From contig CAMLRH010000090.1 of NCBI GenBank assembly GCA_946482375.1, forward strand, positions 1 through 9,362: a DNA stretch of 9,362 bases, in the 5' to 3' direction. The DNA comes from an uncultured Caulobacteraceae bacterium (lineage in GTDB: Bacteria; Pseudomonadota; Alphaproteobacteria; Caulobacterales; Caulobacteraceae). Below the pieces are notes generated by a model. It was not told the origin of the DNA. It was given only the letters and a program-made list of their open reading frames with translations, and ran no database searches. Positions 1-9,001 of this stretch are shown piece after piece. The translations under genes were made by a program, and so were the position numbers. Position 1 is the first letter of the stretch, and every line of letters starts with the position of its first letter.

Positions 1-3000
1 TTCGAGGAGGATGACGACCGTCTGCGTTCGGGCAAGCAGCTCTGCAAGAAGGACACGTTCCCCGAGGAAATCGGCGGCATACCCGTTCCTCCAGCCAACA
101 CAGGCGGAGCCGGCAGCCCTGCGCTCGAGGTCCTGACTTACCTGTCGCAAGGGTGCGCCCCTGCCTCGCTCTACTCGGAGGAATCGTTCCAGACGCCCAA
201 CGGCTACGCGTTGCCGTTCTACTATCCGCTCGGCACGCTCTCGTTTCCCGTCCACGTCGGATTCGACGTTTATCTGAATGCGACGCAGTCTCGGGACCTG
301 CGGGTCATCGAGTCCAGTTACGAGCCGAGCTACAAGGCCAAGACCGACGTCCTCCAACTCCAGTGGGATTTCGATGTCAGCGACAATCTGACCCTGAGCT
401 CGGAAACCTACTATTCGACAGACGAGCTTTTTTCGACGCAGGATTTCAACAGGTTCAGCACACGACCCGGCGCCTTCAACGTCAATTCGAATGGCGGTGA
501 GGACATGATTGAGTCGGGCCTCCTCGACGAAAACGGCGTCTTCTGCGATCCCCAACTCGGCTGCTCCGACCGCATGACGCTGGGCGATCTGTCGACGCAC
601 CAGGCGACGCAGTTTGGTCAAGAGCTGCGGCTGTCATCGGATTTCGACGGAAAGTTTAACTTCAGCCTGGGCACCAACTTCGTCCGCTACGACACGATGA
701 ACAAGTACTATGTCTTCGTGAACAGCCTCAGCCTGTGGTCGCTATGGCAGTGGAGCCAAAGGAACGCGGACAATCCCTATATTCCGGGCGAAAGCGACAA
801 CAGCGAGTGCCTCGATACCCTGCTTCCGGGGGACCCTTTCCTGGTCTTCAACATGGCGCAGTGTATCTACGTCGATCCCAACCCGATCGGCAGCCTGAAC
901 GACAAGGGACACAACTACTTCCTGTCGAAGAACCCGTACCGCCTGATCTCGTACGCGGTGTTCGGCGAGGCCTACTACAACATCACGCCGGACCTGAAGT
1001 TGACGGCCGGTCTGCGCTACACCGTCGACAAGAAGCACGCGCCGCGCGTTCCCAGCTGGTTGCTGGCAGGTCAATCGGTCGGCCACCCAATCGCCGAGGT
1101 GATCGAGGAGGAATGGCGTGAGCCTACGGGGCGCCTGACCCTCGACTGGAAGCCGGCGCTCACCTTCACCAACGAGACGCTGCTCTACGCCTCCTACGCG
1201 CACGGCTACAAGGCCGGCGGCATGAATCCGCCGACCTTCGCGTTCGCCACGTTCAACGGGTCGGGTGACGGCTCTCTGATGCGCGAGCGGCTCTTCTTCG
1301 AGCACCCGGAGATGTTCGACCCGGAGTTCGTCGACGCCTTTGAGCTGGGCACGAAAAACACCCTGCTCGACGGACGCCTTACGGTGAACGCCGCAGCCTT
1401 CTACTATGATTACACGGGCTACCAGATTTCCGAGATCGTGAACCGCTCGGCGCTGAACCGGAACTTCGACGCCGAAGTCTGGGGGGCGGAACTGGAAGCC
1501 GATTGGCGACCTCTGGATAATCTGAAGGTCGGCCTGAAGCTGGGCTTCGAGAAGACCCGCGTGAAGGACGGTCAAAAAGCTATCGACCTGATGGATCGAA
1601 CTGCGGGTGATCCAAACTACTATGTCGTCAAGCCGCTGCCGACTATTGCCTCGAACTGCATCGTACCCGTGTCTTTTATTCAAGATTTTGGCGGCTTGGA
1701 CCCATCCACCTCTCGTATAGGCCTGACCACTTGTGAGGTCCTTTATTATAACGAGCCCCAACTGGCCATTGACGCCTGGGGCTTCGATCCTTCGACGGTT
1801 CCGAATATGGGCGCCGGCATCTACAAGGACCTCTCCGGCAACGAATTGCCGAACGCACCGGACATGACGGCGACGTTGACGGTCGATTACACCGTGCCGC
1901 TGCCGAACGAATGGATGGTCACTCTGCACGGCGACTTCTATCGCCAGTCGGAGGCCTGGACCCGGATCATCAACTTCGATCCCTACGACCGGCTGCAGCC
2001 GTTCGAGCAGGTGAACCTTGCCGCCATCTTCGTGAACGAGGACGCCGGTTGGAACATCATGGCCTACGTCAAGAACGTGTTCGACGCCGACAACATCACC
2101 GGCGCGTTCCTGAACTCCGACGACACAGGCCTGACGACCAACGTCTTCCTCAACGAGCCTCGCCTCTATGGCCTGCGGGTGACCAAGGCCTGGTCGGGTG
2201 ATCCGTGGTGGAACGTCGCGCCCGGCGAACTCGGCCGGCGCCAGCTTCTGACGGTCGAGCTCGGCGGCATGGCTACTCGGCTGGACGCGCCGCACGAGGT
2301 TTTCCGTCCGGACTGGGTGGATGAGTTCACATCGCCCGGTCTGCCGTTCCCCATCGAGACGCAGGAAGAAGACCTCGACTGGGGTGACGAGCGGGAGGTG
2401 AAGGTCGCCTTCCGTCCAACGGGCGCCTGGCAGGTCGCAGCCCAGGCCCGTTTCGGCCGCACCAACGGCACGGCGGAAACGTTCAGGGACGACTTCATCC
2501 AGGGGGGTTACTACTCTTCGACAAAATACCCCGGCATGCGGGTCGACGACGCCCGTAACGCCGCGCAATCGGAAACCCGGGACCGGGAGGAATACACGCT
2601 GGTCGACTTCTCGGTTGGCCGCGAACTGGGGCTTGGATTGTTCGGCGAAGACGAGCGTTCAACGATCAGCCTTGGCGTGCGCTATGCGCAGTTCAAGGCT
2701 TCATCCAGTTCGCTGCTGATCGGTGTCCCGGACTACTACATGCCGGCTGACAATCTGAAGTACTTCGACAACCCCGTGGTTTGGCACGAATACAACGCCT
2801 CGTTCGCCCGCACTGGCGAGTTCGAAGGCAAAGGCCCGATGGTGTCCTGGGAGGCTTCCAAGCGACTGTTCGCCGTGGGAGACGCCGGCCGCGCCAACCT
2901 CGACTGGTCGATCAGCGGCGGGATGCTGTTTGGCAAACAGGAAGCGAGCCTGCAAGGGGAGACGGAGGCTCGTTATTTCAGCGTGCCGGAGTTCTTCCGG

Positions 3001-3255
3001 AACATCCAATCGTTTGGGCCGACCACGATCACGACCACACCGATCGAGCCTCGCACCGAAAGCCGCGATGTCGAGGCGCCGTTCTTCGGCGGCAGCCTCG
3101 GCCTCTCCTACGAGATCGACCGGTTCAGGGTCGGCGGCGGGTATCGGTGGGAGCGGTACTCCGAAGTTCTCGACGGCGGCATAGACGAGGCCCAGGGCGT
3201 CGACCGCACCATCGACGGTCCCTACTTCAAGATCTCCGTCGGCTTCGGGGGGTAG
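1..3255 (+). CDS. TonB-dependent receptor, 5'-truncated, with C-terminal second barrel-like domain
   Basis: This is an outer-membrane receptor for TonB-driven uptake of an unknown ligand. The frame is open from base 1 to the TAG at 3253-3255 (1084 residues), so the gene starts before the window and the ATG at 211 is only an internal Met. The first residues, FEEDDDRLRSGKQLC, match residues 344-358 of the complete receptor at 5045-8383. Roughly 340 residues (signal peptide, STN, TonB box, plug) are therefore probably missing. Barrel landmarks shared with that paralogue include DFDGKFNFSLG, GHNYFLSKNPYRL, LTAGLRYTVDKK, HGYKAGGMNPP, AAFYYDYTGYQ, DLSGNELPN and NSDDTGLTTNVF. The paralogue ends at the strand RLIGLSIRKGF. 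Here the equivalent strand RLYGLRVTKAW ends at 2193 and translation runs on for 353 residues (separate entry). The likely full length of over 1,400 residues is very long for a TBDR. The receptor assignment is firm; the substrate is unknown. Confidence 0.93.
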   Translation, partial: FEEDDDRLRSGKQLCKKDTFPEEIGGIPVPPANTGGAGSPALEVLTYLSQGCAPASLYSEESFQTPNGYALPFYYPLGTLSFPVHVGFDVYLNATQSRDLRVIESSYEPSYKAKTDVLQLQWDFDVSDNLTLSSETYYSTDELFSTQDFNRFSTRPGAFNVNSNGGEDMIESGLLDENGVFCDPQLGCSDRMTLGDLSTHQATQFGQELRLSSDFDGKFNFSLGTNFVRYDTMNKYYVFVNSLSLWSLWQWSQRNADNPYIPGESDNSECLDTLLPGDPFLVFNMAQCIYVDPNPIGSLNDKGHNYFLSKNPYRLISYAVFGEAYYNITPDLKLTAGLRYTVDKKHAPRVPSWLLAGQSVGHPIAEVIEEEWREPTGRLTLDWKPALTFTNETLLYASYAHGYKAGGMNPPTFAFATFNGSGDGSLMRERLFFEHPEMFDPEFVDAFELGTKNTLLDGRLTVNAAAFYYDYTGYQISEIVNRSALNRNFDAEVWGAELEADWRPLDNLKVGLKLGFEKTRVKDGQKAIDLMDRTAGDPNYYVVKPLPTIASNCIVPVSFIQDFGGLDPSTSRIGLTTCEVLYYNEPQLAIDAWGFDPSTVPNMGAGIYKDLSGNELPNAPDMTATLTVDYTVPLPNEWMVTLHGDFYRQSEAWTRIINFDPYDRLQPFEQVNLAAIFVNEDAGWNIMAYVKNVFDADNITGAFLNSDDTGLTTNVFLNEPRLYGLRVTKAWSGDPWWNVAPGELGRRQLLTVELGGMATRLDAPHEVFRPDWVDEFTSPGLPFPIETQEEDLDWGDEREVKVAFRPTGAWQVAAQARFGRTNGTAETFRDDFIQGGYYSSTKYPGMRVDDARNAAQSETRDREEYTLVDFSVGRELGLGLFGEDERSTISLGVRYAQFKASSSSLLIGVPDYYMPADNLKYFDNPVVWHEYNASFARTGEFEGKGPMVSWEASKRLFAVGDAGRANLDWSISGGMLFGKQEASLQGETEARYFSVPEFFRNIQSFGPTTITTTPIEPRTESRDVEAPFFGGSLGLSYEIDRFRVGGGYRWERYSEVLDGGIDEAQGVDRTIDGPYFKISVGFGG
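2194..3252 (+). other. C-terminal extension of the first receptor: probable second outer-membrane beta-barrel domain
   Basis: This is a domain within the first receptor, not a separate gene. After the last TBDR strand come about 353 residues beginning SGDPWWNVAPGELGRRQ, with alternating polar/hydrophobic strand-like segments such as LLTVELGGMATRL, EVKVAFRPTGAWQVAAQARFG, EYTLVDFSVGREL, STISLGVRYAQF, GPMVSWEASKRLF, GGSLGLSYEI and RFRVGGGYRWERY. It closes with GPYFKISVGFGG, which resembles a C-terminal BAM-recognised strand. From memory, SLGVRYAQF, the late DGGID and the GPYFKISVGF ending recall proteobacterial MOMP-like (Legionella Lpg1974-type) porins. That family link is not tested here. No signal peptide, start codon with a good ribosome-binding site, or stop separates it from the receptor. 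Confidence 0.6.
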
Positions 3256-3256
3256 C

Positions 3257-3297
3257 TGACCGGGGCTCCGGGTATTCGGCCCCTCTGAACCCGGTCA
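3257..3297 (+). other. Inverted repeat just after the first receptor gene
   Basis: TGACCGGG (3257-3264) and CCCGGTCA (3290-3297) are perfect 8-base arms. An alternative inner pairing, GGGGC (3262-3266) with GCCCC (3279-3283), is also possible. The repeat begins one base after the TAG stop and lies directly before the stronger hairpin at 3302-3332. No T-run follows it, so it may protect the mRNA 3' end or support the terminator rather than end transcription alone. Confidence 0.5.
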
Positions 3298-3301
3298 CAC
3301 T

Positions 3302-3336
3302 GAGGCGGCGATGCCGGGGGGCTCGCCGCCTCTTTT
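3302..3336 (+). terminator. Rho-independent terminator of the first receptor gene
   Basis: GAGGCGGCGA (3302-3311) and TCGCCGCCTC (3323-3332) form a perfect 10-bp GC-rich stem with an 11-nt loop. TTTT follows at once (3333-3336). The position 47 bases after the receptor stop and upstream of the sigma promoter separates the two transcription units. The T-run is short, as is common in GC-rich genomes. Confidence 0.85.
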
Positions 3337-3354
3337 CCGCGTTCAGGGACACGC

Positions 3355-3383
3355 TTGACACCCCGCTCAACCGGCCCAGCCTA
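3355..3383 (+). promoter_or_regulatory. Predicted housekeeping-type promoter of the first sigma gene
   Basis: A perfect -35 hexamer TTGACA (3355-3360) is followed after 17 bases by AGCCTA (3378-3383). Read one base later, this is GCCTAG with an 18-base spacer. The -10 is weak by E. coli standards but resembles the GCTA-type -10 described for alphaproteobacterial housekeeping sigma factors. The second sigma gene has the same arrangement at 8461-8489 (TTGACACC, then AGCCTT), and this repetition is the main support. It lies just after the terminator. Confidence 0.6.
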
Positions 3384-3384
3384 G

Positions 3385-3405
3385 ACGCGTACGCATACGT
3401 GCGTG
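3385..3405 (+). promoter_or_regulatory. Alternating purine/pyrimidine tract at the predicted transcription start of the first sigma gene
   Basis: Every base over these 21 nt alternates purine and pyrimidine. The tract includes ACGCGTACGCA (3385-3395), identical to 8490-8500 before the second sigma gene. It also contains the dyad ACGCA-TACG-TGCGT (3391-3404). It lies immediately downstream of the predicted -10. It could be an operator, a 5'-UTR hairpin or a sequence prone to left-handed DNA. The sequence does not decide between these. Confidence 0.45.
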
Positions 3406-3437
3406 GGGAGGACCGGGCGATCGACAGGCGTGGCGCA

Positions 3438-3908
3438 GTGGTGGCTCTGTTTCCGCCCGAACCCCGGCCGGCGCCGGAGGTGGGCGAGCTCTATCGCCGC
3501 CACTGGAAGGAGATCTGCGTCTACCTGCGCCGCCGGTTCGGGGCCGGGCCGCCGGAGCCGGAGGACATCGCCCAGGCGGCGTTCCTGCGGCTGTCGGGAC
3601 GCGGCGAGACCGAGGACCTGGCCAACCCGCGCGCCTTCCTCTACCGGGTCGCCCACAACCTCGCCATCGAGGAGCACCGGCGCGAGGTGGCCCGCCGCCG
3701 GGCCGAAGCGGACGACGAAACCGACGCCGAGACGGACGATTTCGATCCCGAACGCGTCTCAATAGGCAGGGAGCGGCGCCGGCTGCTCGAAACGGCTTTC
3801 GCGACGCTCGACCCACGGACGAGGCAGATCCTGATCATGAGCCGCCAGGACGGTCTTTCGTCGGCGGAAATCGCCCGCCGGCTCGGCCTGTCGCCCACCC
3901 CCGTCTAG
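3438..3908 (+). CDS. FecI-type ECF sigma factor, truncated by an in-frame amber codon (probable pseudogene)
   Basis: This encodes an RNA polymerase sigma factor of the ECF/FecI type, expected to transcribe the downstream receptor gene under FecR control. With the GTG at 3438 it has 156 residues. Sigma-2 spans about 14-85 (ELYRRHW, PEDIAQAAFLRL, NPRAFLYRVAHNLAIEEHRR). An acidic linker follows at about 91-105, and sigma-4 begins near 116 (LETAFATLDPRTRQILIMSR, LSSAEIARRLGLSPTPV). The TAG at 3906-3908 falls inside the sigma-4 recognition helix, where the sigma factor at 8522 continues VEKQIARAV. The start is uncertain. The best Shine-Dalgarno (GGGGAGGA, 3405-3412) points to an ATC at 3420, which aligns with the ATG of the second sigma gene. 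GTG 3438 and GTG 3441 are the nearest accepted start codons but have weak ribosome-binding sites. As written, the protein should bind the -35 region poorly or not at all. Confidence 0.8.
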   Translation: MVALFPPEPRPAPEVGELYRRHWKEICVYLRRRFGAGPPEPEDIAQAAFLRLSGRGETEDLANPRAFLYRVAHNLAIEEHRREVARRRAEADDETDAETDDFDPERVSIGRERRRLLETAFATLDPRTRQILIMSRQDGLSSAEIARRLGLSPTPV

Positions 3909-3980
3909 CGGCTGATCGGAGAGGCCGTCGCCCGCTGTCAGGCCGTCGTCGACGGCTACGACCCGGGAGGCGAGCCATGA
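3909..3980 (+). other. Stranded in-frame 3' tail of the first sigma gene
   Basis: After the amber codon the same frame continues for 23 sense codons (RLIGEAVARC, then QAVVDGYDPGGEP) to TGA at 3978-3980. RLIGEAV lines up with KQIARAV in the intact sigma factor at 8522, so this is the missing end of sigma-4. The TGA overlaps the fecR ATG as ATGA (3977-3980), the standard coupled arrangement. Frame and overlap are fully preserved, so the stop is either a recent single-base change, a read-through site or a sequencing error. Confidence 0.85.
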
Positions 3981-4948
3981 GCGGGCCGCGCGACCGCCAC
4001 GCCGAGGCCGGCGAATGGACGCTGCGCCGCCGCGAGGGCCTGAACCGCGCCGAGCAGGCCGCGCTGCAGGCCTGGCTGGACGAGGACGCCGGACACGACC
4101 GCGCGCTCGAGCAGTCGGAGCGCATCTGGGACGAACTGGCCGACATCGACCTGCGCGGCCAGGACGCGAAGCTGGGTGGCGAGAGGCAGCCACGACGGCG
4201 GGCTCTTCCGGCTTGGGGGGCGATAGCGGCGACGCTAGTCGGCGGCGCCGTGATCGGGGTCGGCCTCTACTCGCCCGGCGGCCAGGCCTACGCCACCGAA
4301 CATGGGGAGGTGCGCACCGTCCGCCTCGCCGACGGATCGAGCATCACGCTGGGCGCGGAATCGAAGGTCGTCGTCCGGCTGGACGGCGACAGCCGCCGCG
4401 TCGAGCTGCGCCAGGGCGAAGCGGTGTTCGACGTCGCGCCGGACGCCTCGCGGCCGTTCCGCGTCCATGCCGCCGACACCCAGGTCACGGTGCTCGGCAC
4501 CCAGTTCGTCGTGAAGGCGGCGCCGGATCGCGTTCGAGTCGATGTCATCAAGGGCGTCGTCCGCGTCGCCAAGGCCGAGAACCCGCTGGTCGCACCCTTC
4601 ATCCGCAACGAGACGGTGGGCGAGCGGGTGGTTCGCGGCGAGCGGCTGGAAAGCCCACGCGGCGATGACCTGAAACGCATCGCCAGCGTTGACCCGAACG
4701 CGGCGGCGCCGTGGACGCAGGGGCGGCTGGTTTACGAGAACGCCTCGCTGGCGGAGGTGGTCGACGACCTAAACCGCTATGCGCCGGTGGATGTGGAACT
4801 GGCGGAGGGCGAACTGGAAAGCCTGCGCGTCACCGCCGCGCTGCGGCGCGATCAGGCCGACGCCTTCCTCGACACCCTGCCGGCGACCTTGCCCGTCCGC
4901 ATCGACCGCGCGGCGGAAGGGCGAATTGTTATCCGCCCCGCCGGCTGA
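3977..4948 (+). CDS. FecR-type anti-sigma factor / periplasmic signal regulator
   Basis: This is an inner-membrane regulator that holds the cognate ECF sigma factor and passes on the receptor's signal. It has 323 residues, normal for the family. The N-terminal cytoplasmic sigma-binding region (DUF4880 type) spans about 5-56 (AGEWTLRRREGLNRAEQAALQAW, DRALEQSERIWDELA). An Arg-rich stretch precedes a single membrane helix at about 77-98. The periplasmic FecR domain spans about 105-200 (VRLADGSSITLGAESKV, GEAVFDVA, VTVLGTQFVVK). The Gly-Thr at 174-175 could be the self-cleavage position known from FoxR-like regulators (inference). The C-terminal region at about 246-323 (GRLVYENASLAEVVDDLNRY) has the usual receptor-contact fold pattern. 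The start is supported by GGGAGG at 3965-3970 and the ATGA overlap with the original sigma stop. It looks intact, although the sigma gene before it is broken. Confidence 0.93.
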   Translation: MSGPRDRHAEAGEWTLRRREGLNRAEQAALQAWLDEDAGHDRALEQSERIWDELADIDLRGQDAKLGGERQPRRRALPAWGAIAATLVGGAVIGVGLYSPGGQAYATEHGEVRTVRLADGSSITLGAESKVVVRLDGDSRRVELRQGEAVFDVAPDASRPFRVHAADTQVTVLGTQFVVKAAPDRVRVDVIKGVVRVAKAENPLVAPFIRNETVGERVVRGERLESPRGDDLKRIASVDPNAAAPWTQGRLVYENASLAEVVDDLNRYAPVDVELAEGELESLRVTAALRRDQADAFLDTLPATLPVRIDRAAEGRIVIRPAG

Positions 4949-5044
4949 TGCGAAAAAATGGCTGGGCGTACGGACGATCCGGCCGCCAACCTCGTCAAAC
5001 CCCGTGAGACCGCCGGCGACGGCGGCGCAAACGGGGGGAAAGAC
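4949..5044 (+). promoter_or_regulatory. Leader between fecR and the second receptor gene, with a hairpin at 5010-5025
   Basis: In known fec-type loci the sigma-dependent receptor promoter sits in this gap. The A-run GAAAAAA at 4952-4958 is conspicuous in GC-rich DNA, but I could not pair it with a convincing -10 at normal spacing, so no promoter is called exactly. CCGCCG (5010-5015) and CGGCGG (5020-5025) form a 6-bp hairpin closed by GCGA, a GNRA-type tetraloop. It ends 19 bases before the receptor ATG and close to the ribosome-binding site GGGGGGAAAG. Confidence 0.4.
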
Positions 5045-8383
<3,339 letters not shown>

Positions 8384-8413
8384 CCGGCTCGGTCCCCTTC
8401 GAACCGGACTACT

Positions 8414-8444
8414 CGGCGGCGGGCCATTGGTCCGCCGCCGTTTT
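8414..8444 (+). terminator. Rho-independent terminator of the second receptor gene
   Basis: CGGCGGCGG (8414-8422) and CCGCCGCCG (8432-8440) form a perfect 9-bp stem with a 9-nt loop, followed by TTTT (8441-8444). It lies about 30 bases after the receptor stop and just before the next sigma promoter, matching the arrangement after the first receptor. Confidence 0.85.
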
Positions 8445-8460
8445 CGTTTGCCCGCCTTCC

Positions 8461-8489
8461 TTGACACCGCCGTCCGCCGGCGCAGCCTT
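8461..8489 (+). promoter_or_regulatory. Predicted housekeeping-type promoter of the second sigma gene
   Basis: TTGACA (8461-8466), a 17-base spacer and AGCCTT (8484-8489) closely match the element at 3355-3383. TTGACACC is identical in both, and CCGG and CAGCCT recur in the same places within the spacer and -10. Conservation between two intergenic regions supports a real promoter rather than chance. Confidence 0.6.
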
Positions 8490-8508
8490 ACGCGTACGCA
8501 CATGTGTA
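8489..8508 (+). promoter_or_regulatory. Alternating purine/pyrimidine tract at the predicted transcription start of the second sigma gene
   Basis: All 20 bases alternate pyrimidine and purine. Bases 8490-8500 are identical to 3385-3395. The remainder differs from the first tract by transitions only, so the alternation is kept. It contains the 8-base palindrome CACATGTG (8499-8506) and overlaps the first base of the Shine-Dalgarno AGGGG (8508-8512). Confidence 0.45.
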
Positions 8509-8521
8509 GGGGCGCGCGGCG

Positions 8522-9001
8522 ATGCGGCCGATACGGCAGCTCATTTCGGGACTTCGGCTCACGCTGCAGAAGCGTGGGGCCTCGCCCGATGAGGCCGAGG
8601 ATCTGGTGCAGGAGGCGTTTCTGAAGTTCGAGGCCTATCGCCAGGCGGCCGAGGTTCGCGAGCCGGAGGGCTTTGTGGTCAAGGCGGCGCTGAATCTGGC
8701 CGTGGATGCGCGCCGGCGGAAAGGCCGGGCGCCCTTCTCGCCGCGCGCGCTGGACGACTTCGTCTTTGCCGATTCCTCGCCCGGTCCGGATGAGGTTCTG
8801 CAGGGGCGTGATCGTCTAAGGAGGCTGAGAGAGGGGCTCGAGGCCCTGAAACCGCGGACGCGCGACATGCTGCTGGCCCAACGCCTGGAAGGTCTGAGCT
8901 ACGCCGAGATCGCCGCGCGCGAGGGCATTTCCGTCAGCGCGGTCGAGAAGCAGATCGCCCGCGCCGTGCTGTTCCTGATGGACTGGATGGAGGGGTGGTG
9001 A
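8522..9001 (+). CDS. FecI-type ECF sigma factor, intact
   Basis: This RNA polymerase sigma factor has 159 residues, within the usual FecI size. It should direct transcription of the receptor gene expected beyond the window. Sigma-2 spans about 4-66 (EAEDLVQEAFLKFEAYR, REPEGFVVKAALNLAVDARRR). Sigma-4 spans about 98-152 (LREGLEALKPRTRDMLLAQR, then the helix-turn-helix LSYAEIAAREGISVSAVEKQ). The ATG at 8522 is supported by AGGGG at 8508-8512, 9 bases upstream. The stop TGA (8999-9001) overlaps the next start as GTGA, giving translational coupling to the FecR gene. It differs strongly from the truncated sigma factor at 3438, for example in the linker and N-terminus, so the two are probably separate signalling partners rather than a fresh duplication. 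Confidence 0.93.
   Translation: MRPIRQLISGLRLTLQKRGASPDEAEDLVQEAFLKFEAYRQAAEVREPEGFVVKAALNLAVDARRRKGRAPFSPRALDDFVFADSSPGPDEVLQGRDRLRRLREGLEALKPRTRDMLLAQRLEGLSYAEIAAREGISVSAVEKQIARAVLFLMDWMEGW

Noticed and set aside
211..213. ATG at 211 as the true start of the first receptor
   Set aside because: The frame is open upstream to base 1, and that sequence aligns with internal residues of the second receptor.
742..2568. Long open frame on the minus strand (608 codons)
   Set aside because: It lies entirely inside the receptor gene, is rich in Arg, Val and Gly with no recognisable domain, and is the usual antisense by-product of GC-rich codon use.
2194..3255. A separate porin gene downstream of the first receptor
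   Set aside because: There is no stop after the receptor barrel, and no signal peptide or ribosome-binding site near 2194. As written it is one continuous protein.
2781..3437. N-terminal extension of the first sigma frame into the receptor gene
   Set aside because: The frame is open back to 2781, but the Arg/Pro-rich sequence there is out of frame with the receptor's clear OMP sequence. It also crosses a terminator and promoter.
4952..4973. GAAAAAA followed by CGT as a FecI-type promoter
   Set aside because: The gap between the two motifs is only about 8 bases, too short for a -35/-10 pair, and other CGT triplets are too far away.
4958..5044. ATG at 4958 as the start of the second receptor
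   Set aside because: It would put 29 hydrophilic residues before a clear signal peptide and has no good ribosome-binding site. ATG 5045 has GGGGGGAAAG upstream.
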